Shown in pieces: positions 1 through 6,576 of a DNA stretch of 10,823 bases. The stretch covers positions 1-10,823 of the forward strand of contig QXYA01000081.1 of assembly GCA_009887135.1 (NCBI GenBank). Reading direction: 5' to 3'. Made by a program: the position numbers and the translations under genes. This stretch comes from Candidatus Poseidoniales archaeon. GTDB lineage: Archaea; Thermoplasmatota; Poseidoniia; Poseidoniales; Poseidoniaceae. Under the pieces are notes generated by a model that ran no database searches, was not told the origin of the DNA, and saw only the letters and a list, made by a program, of their open reading frames with translations. The number at the start of each line of letters is the position of its first letter. Position 1 is the first letter of the stretch.

Positions 1-216
1 CGCGAGCAAGAGGAACTGAGCGCCCTTTTAGAGATGAGATTAAAAATGAAGGACACGCAACTCAGCGAGTTTCAGGTATTGCTTGAAGACATCTTCTCTG
101 GAACTCAATATTTCAGTCACCTTGATTCGAGTGTGGCTCTTCCTCAGCGTTTTTTAGAAATGCTTGAACGCCTTCATTCCCTCCGAACATCACTCGGCGA
201 CCATATGGGGGAATGA
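1..216 (+). CDS. C-terminal fragment of an unrecognised, helical protein
   Basis: The frame is open from the first base of the window and ends at TGA 214-216, so only the last 71 residues of a larger gene are visible. Two in-frame ATG codons (34 and 46) could in principle start a small protein, but the preceding codons are open and rich in Glu, Leu and Arg, like the rest, so a truncated larger gene is more likely. The visible part is charged and leucine-rich with heptad-like spacing (EELSALLEMRLKMKD), which suggests a helical or coiled-coil tail. There is no membrane segment or recognisable motif. Its stop overlaps the next start in an ATGA, so it is translationally linked to the four-helix membrane protein that follows and is likely part of the same operon. 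Function unknown. Confidence 0.72.
   Translation, partial: REQEELSALLEMRLKMKDTQLSEFQVLLEDIFSGTQYFSHLDSSVALPQRFLEMLERLHSLRTSLGDHMGE
207..212 (+). promoter_or_regulatory. Purine-rich ribosome-binding site of gene 2
   Basis: GGGGGA ends directly before ATG 213, too close for normal use, but it lies 7 bases before the in-frame TTG 219. Either ATG 213 is reached by termination-reinitiation through the ATGA overlap, or TTG 219 is the true start. Confidence 0.4.
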
Positions 217-1838
217 CGTTGGCAAACGAGGTAAAAAGCATCTCCTCTCTCGATTTTCCGAGGCAGATTGTGGTAAGAATTCTCACGCTAATACGGCTTT
301 TACTCAACGAATTTCAGAGTCGCTTACGAGTCTTCACAACAAGTCTTGGTGTTAGCGCCATTGCCATCGGGACAATTTGCCTTTGGACGCTTATTTTTGT
401 AGCGGCAAATACACGAGCAATCGTTAGTCCATTTTACTACACTGGTACAGTTTGGGTCATTATCGGATTAGTTGTTTTCGTTTCCACACACTACTTCTCT
501 AGGAAAATCTCATCCAAGGAATCGGTGATACAAGCGGCGACTTCAATCTATATCTCCTTGTTTGTGATTTACCTGGTACTAGTGGTATGGCCGTCGTTAA
601 ATTTCTTCCAATCCTCCATTTTTATGCTTCCTCTTGCAGCAACCACAATCCTATTTCTCTCCAGTCTCACGGGAGCATTAACCGGTGATCTAGCTCAAAC
701 CGATTCACTTGGAGATTCTTTTTTCCGGCATCATATTCTACCACAGATGCAAGATAAATCCAATCCAATCTCTCTACTCAGGTGGGCTCCAAACGGGGAG
801 ATTAGCCTTATTCGCCCCCAAAACATTAGGATTCATTGGAACAATAAGGTTCAACATCTCATGCTGAATAAATTGCCACTTGAATTCTACGCACCAGTTT
901 ATGTTCGGAATCGCCATATCACCTCTGCAGTAGACGCCGTCATCAAAATGATTGAGGATTTACCGCTCCCTCGCCAAAAACCAATGTACTCCTACAAAAC
1001 AGCATTTTCCAAGGGTGGCCAGAGGGTTGGAGATCTGTACATGGTCCAAACTCTCATGCCAACTTCGCCTCATCTTCTTTCGAGACATAGTGAATTTATA
1101 TCGCTTCAGAGGACAAAGATGAAAGTGGAACGAGAACTATACCCATTTGATCTCTCATGGAGCATCCGAAAAACTCCATGGAGGCTGTCATACTCTGGCT
1201 CAAAAGGAGCACTTCACCAAGCCCTCGATCCATTGGGACAGTACCTCAATCAATCAGACTTGCGAGAACTTGAATTGTCCATGGCAGAAGCACATATGCC
1301 ATTTTTTAGTTCGGAACACCCCCACAAAGCAGCCCTTCTACAGCGAAGCACTACGAATTTTGTTCTCCATATCAGGAGTCAACTTGCTCACGAAGATAGC
1401 CAAAGGGGTGAATTGTTTATGCGAGTCATGCAAGATTGTTTGGTATGGCTGGAAGAGGTCAAGTCCAAACCTACTTTTCAGCAAGCGACACCAAGTTCGA
1501 TTAGTTTAGAGCAATGGTCTGTGTTCTTCGACTCAATCGAATTGGAACCCTCTTCTGCTTTCATGAGAGTATACAACTGGCTTGTGGCTTACAGTGAGCA
1601 TAAAGAGACCCTGTTGAACTTCTCATCGAAAACGTCAAGGATCATCGATGAAGGCTTAGGACGAGTTCGGAGCACTATTGCTCAACCCCTCCCTTCTTCA
1701 TCTGAATCTGCCGATGGATTCAGATTGAATTGGCAATCAGAAGGTGGCTTAGATCGAAAAATTGCACTGTACTCGGTCCTCTGTCGTTGGATTTTCTTTT
1801 CATCACTCTTCACTGACGCAAAGGAGTTGCCAATATGA
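213..1838 (+). CDS. Four-helix membrane protein with a large cytoplasmic domain, unknown family
   Basis: A 541-residue protein that I do not recognise. After a basic amphipathic N-terminus (residues 1-43) come four hydrophobic segments at about 45-65, 77-95, 108-127 and 136-157. Basic residues lie before segment 1 and between segments 2 and 3 (SRKISSKES), while the loops after segments 1 and 3 are poor in charge. By the positive-inside rule both ends face the cytoplasm. The remaining ~380 residues are soluble, mixed helix and strand, with no catalytic motif that I can see. There is no cleavable signal peptide. Gene 4 of the cluster has the same layout, so the two probably form paired anchors, perhaps for the tubulin-like GTPase of gene 7 (inference). 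ATG 213 overlaps the previous stop, but the purine run at 207-211 is too close to it; TTG 219 is better spaced and is a possible alternative start two codons in. Confidence 0.85.
   Translation: MTLANEVKSISSLDFPRQIVVRILTLIRLLLNEFQSRLRVFTTSLGVSAIAIGTICLWTLIFVAANTRAIVSPFYYTGTVWVIIGLVVFVSTHYFSRKISSKESVIQAATSIYISLFVIYLVLVVWPSLNFFQSSIFMLPLAATTILFLSSLTGALTGDLAQTDSLGDSFFRHHILPQMQDKSNPISLLRWAPNGEISLIRPQNIRIHWNNKVQHLMLNKLPLEFYAPVYVRNRHITSAVDAVIKMIEDLPLPRQKPMYSYKTAFSKGGQRVGDLYMVQTLMPTSPHLLSRHSEFISLQRTKMKVERELYPFDLSWSIRKTPWRLSYSGSKGALHQALDPLGQYLNQSDLRELELSMAEAHMPFFSSEHPHKAALLQRSTTNFVLHIRSQLAHEDSQRGELFMRVMQDCLVWLEEVKSKPTFQQATPSSISLEQWSVFFDSIELEPSSAFMRVYNWLVAYSEHKETLLNFSSKTSRIIDEGLGRVRSTIAQPLPSSSESADGFRLNWQSEGGLDRKIALYSVLCRWIFFSSLFTDAKELPI
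1821..1826 (+). promoter_or_regulatory. Shine-Dalgarno site of gene 3
   Basis: AAGGAG with 8 bases before ATG 1835. It is inside the end of gene 2 and fixes the start of gene 3. Confidence 0.75.
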
Positions 1839-2911
1839 ACAGCAACGATTTGAAGGAAATCGTCTTCGCTCCACTGAATGATATAGCGAATGCTCTTAGC
1901 AATATGAATCGTCGGATCGAAACAGACCCCGGTGCCCGTGAATTCAAATCAAGACAGGTGCGGCAATCCATCAGCGGTAGAAGTCTGAATTCTTTGATGG
2001 AAATAAACGATGAAGACTTGCTCTCGAGCCTGATGAGCACAATAACACCGTTCGAGTCTCATCTGTCGTTGAAACGAGCTTTAGATGTTAATTGCCACTC
2101 ACCTCAACTTCAAGCCAATCCACGCCTCAATGCACTTGAATTACATGGAAAGGAATCGATTTGCAAGGATTGTGTCCAAGAACATAAAGTTCCTTTCACA
2201 TCGAGCCCCCAAAATCCCTATCGATGTTGGCGCAGAGGCCATCGTTCTGCAAATTTTGGATTTTTGTTTAATCTACTGTTGCGGATTGACCGGCGGAACA
2301 ATTCATGGCATCTCTCCCGTACAACCAGATTACAGTGCACACCCGCTTTAAGCAACTCATTAGACGCTCTAAATTTTCACCGCACCAAAAAGCAAATTTG
2401 GGAGAATGGGGAATATGAGGAAGAATTCGGACGCTCCATGACCGTTGTAATCACTGTTCGAATGGAAGAATTGGAGGCTAGTGATGGGACGGCAGAATTG
2501 ACGTCACTTCTCTCCTCTCAATTGCTTTCATCGAAACATATCGCCGACTCAAAGTCAGACAAAAAATCCCGGCACGGTAGCATTGAAGCCTTACAAAACA
2601 CTGTTCATCAAATTCTGGACGCAATTAACGATGTTTGGCGAGGCTCCAAAATTAGTTTACACAACAGTGTTGGCATACTTTCAGGTGCGGTGTTCACCAA
2701 CGGTGATGATGCAACATCCGATGTGTTCGATCAGGCCATGCAGAAGAACATTGAATCAAGGCAATGGAGCACACACAAATTCAACTCATTGCATTCCTTG
2801 AAATTAGTATCCATGTACGGATTTGAAACCAGCCCATGGAAACCACTTGCTAACGATGTTGCAATTTGTCTTTTTCTCGATCCAATCGTTGATTTGGTGG
2901 TGAATGAATGA
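1835..2911 (+). CDS. Unrecognised soluble protein with a possible Cys3His metal site
   Basis: A 358-residue protein without membrane segments or a signal peptide. Residues 1-80 look helical and polar. In the middle sit C110, C113, C131 and H136 (CKDC, 17 residues, CWRRGH), spacing that would suit a small zinc site, although two ligand pairs of this type also occur by chance. A hydrophobic helix-like stretch (FGFLFNLLLRI, ~141-151) follows and is too short to cross a membrane. The second half alternates strand-like stretches (SMTVVITVRMEEL near 205; VAICLFLDPIVDLVV at the end) with helices, so it may be a separate alpha/beta domain. The start is clear: AAGGAG lies 8 bases upstream of ATG 1835, and ATGA overlaps the stop of gene 2. 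The stop in turn overlaps the start of gene 4. Lying between two membrane-anchor genes, it is a candidate cytoplasmic adaptor (inference only). Confidence 0.82.
   Translation: MNSNDLKEIVFAPLNDIANALSNMNRRIETDPGAREFKSRQVRQSISGRSLNSLMEINDEDLLSSLMSTITPFESHLSLKRALDVNCHSPQLQANPRLNALELHGKESICKDCVQEHKVPFTSSPQNPYRCWRRGHRSANFGFLFNLLLRIDRRNNSWHLSRTTRLQCTPALSNSLDALNFHRTKKQIWENGEYEEEFGRSMTVVITVRMEELEASDGTAELTSLLSSQLLSSKHIADSKSDKKSRHGSIEALQNTVHQILDAINDVWRGSKISLHNSVGILSGAVFTNGDDATSDVFDQAMQKNIESRQWSTHKFNSLHSLKLVSMYGFETSPWKPLANDVAICLFLDPIVDLVVNE
2896..2903 (+). promoter_or_regulatory. Shine-Dalgarno-like site of gene 4
   Basis: GGTGGTGA, 4 bases before ATG 2908 (7 bases from the GGTGG part). It is complementary to the usual 16S 3' end when G:U pairs are allowed, and lies within the last codons of gene 3. 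Confidence 0.55.
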
Positions 2912-4284
2912 CTGAAGGGCCGGTATTACCTAATGGGCGATTTTTACCGCAATACATGCTTGGGGGCGGGGCAATCTTCTTTTTGCTTCTTACGGGTCTC
3001 CTTAAGCAAGACTTGCTTCTGCGGATTGCAGTTTATGGGCCACTTCTGACCGGTGCGTTTGCGATGTTGCTTATGGTGGCAATTGTTGACACCAGACATG
3101 GTCTTTCTGGAGCGATTGAATCTCGACTGAAGTCAAGATTCTTCAGGCTTTCTGAACGGAACTCGAACTTATTCCTGTTCTCAATTCTCATCATGCTGAG
3201 TTACAACTTTTTCTGGATTGCTCGTCTTCAACTGGAGGTCAGCAATCTACATTGGTTTGCGGTAAGTATGTTCCTTTCATGCATTCTCATTGGTTTGGGG
3301 ATTGGTCGATTGTCTCTCTCGTTCTTAGATTCGTCAGCATTTAAGGGGGCTAAGCGCATGCTCGAAGACGGAGCATCCATGCAAGATGTGTTGGAAGAAT
3401 CCCACCATATTCTCTCTTGCCTTGCGAATAATGCTCAACACAAACTCACTACGGCCCAAAAACAATTGATTCATGTTCAAAAAAATCGTTGCTATGAACA
3501 TATGCAAGGAATTGTGAATGAACCGGAAAAGTTTGAAGAAACTCTTTCAGCACTTCAGGCGAATGTCACAAACCTCTCCGGTTTTTACTCAGCCCTTGTG
3601 TCCATGTTTAATCCAGTGATGGAAGTGAAGATTTCGCGGCTCTCTGTTCAGGCGAGCCACCATGAACAAAAGGTCTTAGATGCGACGGTGTACCTCGATG
3701 CAACCTCACTTCTTCTCCATTCCATTGTTGACAAAAATGAGTCCAACGATGCCTTGATATGGGCCCTTGTGGATGTTCTTTCAAACATGGTCGATGCGGC
3801 ATCTTCCCAACTCATCGATACAAGTGAAGGTACTTCGATGATCAGAAGCGCTCGTCTCTCCTCGGATGGTGAACAATCAGTCGTACGCCTCTTTGCCCAA
3901 ACCTTGGCTCAACAGACAACTCTTTCCTGGGATCCGATTTTGATCACTGTTGTGAAAAAACGTGTAGTTCAAGCCTTTGCACAACTGGAGGCAAATGAAG
4001 AATTCCACCTGTTAAATCATGAGAAATTGGGCGCAGCGTCTCCCGACGAGTTGCAATCAATGTTGTTCACGCTCGTCAACTTCATTCGAATTTACGACAC
4101 AAATGGGCAAATTATGTCAATGACTTCGTTTAATAACGCGTTTTTCAGCGACACGACTCATTGGAATATGACGGGGGCGCACGGGCTTCTCTCCCAAGCG
4201 ATTCCTATGAAGCGCTACACCCTCATTCAACACTTTCTGTTTTGTCTATGGGTTATTTCTAAAAATCTAGATTCCAAGGAGTGA
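2908..4284 (+). CDS. Second four-helix membrane protein with a helical cytoplasmic domain
   Basis: A 458-residue protein of unknown family. Hydrophobic segments lie at about residues 15-32, 38-60, 87-105 and 115-135. The loop between segments 2 and 3 (about 61-86) carries several Arg and Lys and should be cytoplasmic; the loop after segment 3 is short and near neutral. Both termini therefore face inward. Residues ~140-458 are soluble and almost wholly helical, with heptad-like stretches around 170-200 and 240-260, more like a scaffold or interaction domain than an enzyme. No nucleotide-binding motif is seen. The layout matches gene 2 (four N-terminal helices, then 300-400 soluble residues), although I see no clear residue identity between the two by eye. 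ATG 2908 overlaps the previous stop as ATGA and is preceded by GGTGGTGA at 2896-2903. The last codons (AAG GAG TGA) double as the ribosome-binding site of gene 5. Confidence 0.85.
   Translation: MTEGPVLPNGRFLPQYMLGGGAIFFLLLTGLLKQDLLLRIAVYGPLLTGAFAMLLMVAIVDTRHGLSGAIESRLKSRFFRLSERNSNLFLFSILIMLSYNFFWIARLQLEVSNLHWFAVSMFLSCILIGLGIGRLSLSFLDSSAFKGAKRMLEDGASMQDVLEESHHILSCLANNAQHKLTTAQKQLIHVQKNRCYEHMQGIVNEPEKFEETLSALQANVTNLSGFYSALVSMFNPVMEVKISRLSVQASHHEQKVLDATVYLDATSLLLHSIVDKNESNDALIWALVDVLSNMVDAASSQLIDTSEGTSMIRSARLSSDGEQSVVRLFAQTLAQQTTLSWDPILITVVKKRVVQAFAQLEANEEFHLLNHEKLGAASPDELQSMLFTLVNFIRIYDTNGQIMSMTSFNNAFFSDTTHWNMTGAHGLLSQAIPMKRYTLIQHFLFCLWVISKNLDSKE
4276..4281 (+). promoter_or_regulatory. Shine-Dalgarno site of gene 5 deciding the GTG start
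   Basis: AAGGAG, 9 bases before GTG 4291, formed by the last two sense codons of gene 4. It supports GTG rather than any downstream ATG as the start of gene 5. Confidence 0.75.
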
Positions 4285-4290
4285 TCTAGT

Positions 4291-5529
4291 GTGGCGGTTG
4301 AAATAGTGCTCTCAGAGAATCAATTACATACGCTCAAAAAAAACTCGAAACGTACGCTCAATAATCCTGAGGTTGAGCGGCTTTTTGGCGAACTTGTATG
4401 GGCCGGTTCAGCATTAGAATTCAAACAAATCTCTATTTTTCTCAGGGAATTGGTAACAGAAGAGAGTGGCAAGGAATTTTCTTGCCAACATCCTGAATGG
4501 TTCGATGAAACAGCTGAGTCGGCAAAGCTTGTCGATCGAACCGTCTGCGATTTCTGTGGTTATCGTCAACTATGCGAGCGAGCGATCGACAACCTCTCTG
4601 TCCAAATCTTAGGTGTTTCTATGAGTGGGCGCAACCGGATTTCAGTGTTGCCCGAGGATAATCAGCCAGCTTTAGAGCGATGCTTTCAGGGAACAAATCA
4701 GCGCGGAGAATCGACCGTTATTGATCCATTCTTGGGATTCTCCCCGCTTGCTTACTCTTCGCGCTTCCTTTATCTGGTACCTTACGCCTTAATGGTTGAA
4801 CGTTTCCCAGACATGCCATCCAATCAAATTCTTCACACCGCCATTGGCTACGACTTAAAATCGGCTCAATCAATTTGGCCTAGCGATGTACGAATCCTAC
4901 AATTGCTGATGGATAAAGTGGTGTTGCGGCGGCTAAAGAAGAGCCTCAAGTCGGCCGAGAGGGCTACGGAAAAACTCACCCAGTTGGATGAAATTAGCCT
5001 TCGCGATATTGCTCGCCAAAGGAACTGGAACATGGGGGGAACAGAGGATGAGTTTGTTGAATCCATGCACTCGATGTTTGAAAAAATCATTCAAGTATTG
5101 AAGAGTCTACATGAGTTTAAACCCATAGCTATGACGCCGATGAAACCCTTTGTTGACCATCCGTTCAATTCAAGCGGCTCTGGCTGGCTTATCATTGCCG
5201 TTCGAATATTAGAATTACAACCTCAATTGCTTGAATTCTACCTCAGTCATCACCCCGAGGATGCACTCTTCTTGAATCGGTTCATGCCAGATAACTTCGA
5301 ACGCAGAGGTGGACTTTCCGTGCAACTTGATCACGATGAGCAAAGGCGATTTGTGCCTCGTTTTCCCGCCGTTCTCCTATGTTCAGAAGAACAGGCCCAG
5401 CAAGTGGAACTTGAGTTGTCAAGTTGTCGCGTCATACGGACTCAGTTGACTTCCATCTCTGCCCCTTGTCTCTTGATAGATCCTCTAGATTTCGACTTGA
5501 ATAATTTACAGGGGTGGAATTTTGCTTGA
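4291..5529 (+). CDS. Unrecognised soluble protein with a C-x2-C-x5-C cysteine cluster
   Basis: A 412-residue protein starting at GTG 4291, 9 bases after AAGGAG and only 6 bases after the stop of gene 4. There is no membrane segment. Its clearest feature is a cysteine group near the N-terminus: C65 (with H67), then C86, C89 and C95 in VCDFCGYRQLC. The C-x2-C-x5-C part resembles the iron-sulfur end of Cas4/AddB-type nucleases, but only 20 residues separate it from C65, so the nuclease core is absent. Zinc binding is at least as likely. The middle (about 205-285) is helical and basic, with a coiled-coil look (RRLKKSLKSAERATEKL). The C-terminal ~130 residues have alternating strands and helices. 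The stop lies 8 bases inside gene 6. Role unknown; its position suggests a soluble partner of the tubulin-like GTPase. Confidence 0.82.
   Translation: MAVEIVLSENQLHTLKKNSKRTLNNPEVERLFGELVWAGSALEFKQISIFLRELVTEESGKEFSCQHPEWFDETAESAKLVDRTVCDFCGYRQLCERAIDNLSVQILGVSMSGRNRISVLPEDNQPALERCFQGTNQRGESTVIDPFLGFSPLAYSSRFLYLVPYALMVERFPDMPSNQILHTAIGYDLKSAQSIWPSDVRILQLLMDKVVLRRLKKSLKSAERATEKLTQLDEISLRDIARQRNWNMGGTEDEFVESMHSMFEKIIQVLKSLHEFKPIAMTPMKPFVDHPFNSSGSGWLIIAVRILELQPQLLEFYLSHHPEDALFLNRFMPDNFERRGGLSVQLDHDEQRRFVPRFPAVLLCSEEQAQQVELELSSCRVIRTQLTSISAPCLLIDPLDFDLNNLQGWNFA
5510..5517 (+). promoter_or_regulatory. Shine-Dalgarno-like site of gene 6 deciding the TTG start
   Basis: AGGGGTGG, 4 bases before TTG 5522 (7 bases from the GGGG part). 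It lies inside gene 5, and together with the lack of a nearby in-frame ATG it makes the TTG start credible. Confidence 0.6.
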
Positions 5530-6559
5530 ACGCCTCAAACAATCAATCGTCCAACGTTACGCTTCGTCCCCAAAGGGAAAGGTACCTCGCATTCAAATTC
5601 TTGATGAAGATTGCACAGATTTCGAACCTCCAAAAGTGGGAGAAAAACTCATTGTTTTGCTTCCACTTTCCGCTGCAATCTCAGCCCCTTTTCATTCAAG
5701 ACGGACGCATTACACTGCCCCCGAAGCAAATGATTTCTCCCAACGTATCGACGATCTAATCAGGGATTTACAGGCTTGGTTAGTTTCTGAAAAATATATT
5801 GAGAATGATGACTTCTGGAGTTATGATGTACGAAACAAAATAGCTCAAATTCGATCATCGACTGGTGACGCGGGTGTACTCCGGCCAGGAAATGGCCTCC
5901 TCTCTATTACATCAGAATTAATATCATCAAAGGGGCATAAAGAATCATTGCATTTTTGTTTTGGGGGCATGGACATCATGCTTGCTAAACGATTAATACC
6001 TCACGGTAAGGCTGTCAATGGATTGGATGATTTTATCGCAACACATCAAAGTTTGACGCCTATTATTGAAGGGATTGTTGGTCTTTCTCTGTCAGTTCGT
6101 CAACGACGTTCATCCTCGATGACATTCCTCTATGTCCATTCGTTACTCGAGAAGGAAAATGCACCGCAATCCTTTATCGACCAGGTCGCCCGACATCTCG
6201 TGGGTGAAGTCATTGCCAAGACCAAGGTACATTCACAATGCCTTGTCTTCGGACAAATTCTCCCCGGTTCAGAGATTGAACATATCCTTCCAAATCTAGA
6301 AACATTTGCCCTCAAAAGATGCACCCCTCCATTTGAGCTCATACTCTCTTCCACCACAAACCTCGAGATTGATGATGTTTTGGATTTATGTAAGAGATTA
6401 CACCTCCCACCTCTCTCTCTCAAATTTGAGACGCAGGTCTCTGAGTTGGAAGACTCAAGCTTGAACCAAGGCGAACCCTTGTTCGCGTTCACGTCTTCGA
6501 TTTGGTCAGGCTTCTGGTCAACCTCAAGAGAAATCAGCGGGGAACAGATTATCATCTAG
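5522..6559 (+). CDS. Soluble protein, possibly a degenerate von Willebrand A-like domain
   Basis: A 345-residue protein starting at TTG 5522. The frame has a stop at 5498-5500 and no ATG or GTG between it and this TTG, the next in-frame ATG is ~150 codons later, and AGGGGTGG lies just upstream, so TTG is the probable start. It overlaps gene 5 by 8 bases. The order of elements recalls a vWA fold: a strand LIVLLPLSAAIS (43-54) where vWA has D-x-S-x-S; strand HFCFGG (144-149); a helix beginning with TP at 179-180, as in the vWA metal-site Thr; strand TFLYVHSLLE (201-210) where vWA usually has TDG; and SQCLVFGQILPGSEIEHIL (238-256), like the closing strand and helix. The metal-binding Asp residues are missing (P48 and H206), so if this is vWA it has probably lost metal-dependent adhesion. 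The match is by eye and tentative; an unrelated alpha/beta fold is possible. Confidence 0.8.
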   Translation: MLERLKQSIVQRYASSPKGKVPRIQILDEDCTDFEPPKVGEKLIVLLPLSAAISAPFHSRRTHYTAPEANDFSQRIDDLIRDLQAWLVSEKYIENDDFWSYDVRNKIAQIRSSTGDAGVLRPGNGLLSITSELISSKGHKESLHFCFGGMDIMLAKRLIPHGKAVNGLDDFIATHQSLTPIIEGIVGLSLSVRQRRSSSMTFLYVHSLLEKENAPQSFIDQVARHLVGEVIAKTKVHSQCLVFGQILPGSEIEHILPNLETFALKRCTPPFELILSSTTNLEIDDVLDLCKRLHLPPLSLKFETQVSELEDSSLNQGEPLFAFTSSIWSGFWSTSREISGEQIII

Positions 6560-6576
6560 GTTTACATGAGTTAACT

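Noticed and set aside
1147..1509. A 120-codon + strand frame inside gene 2
   Set aside because: It is rich in Cys, His and Trp typical of an out-of-frame reading, and gene 2 is continuous through it.
2085..2351. An 88-codon + strand frame inside gene 3, considered as a frameshift or nested gene
   Set aside because: Gene 3 is open and coherent across the region, including its possible metal site, so no frameshift is needed.
4291..5529. Gene 5 as a Cas4-like or AddB-like nuclease
   Set aside because: Only the cysteine pattern is similar. There is no room for a PD-(D/E)XK core between C65 and C86, and no such motif is seen elsewhere.
6130..6555. A 141-codon open frame on the - strand inside gene 6
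   Set aside because: It lies wholly opposite a well-supported gene in a tight operon, has low-complexity Ser/Arg/Cys-rich content and no ribosome-binding context of note.
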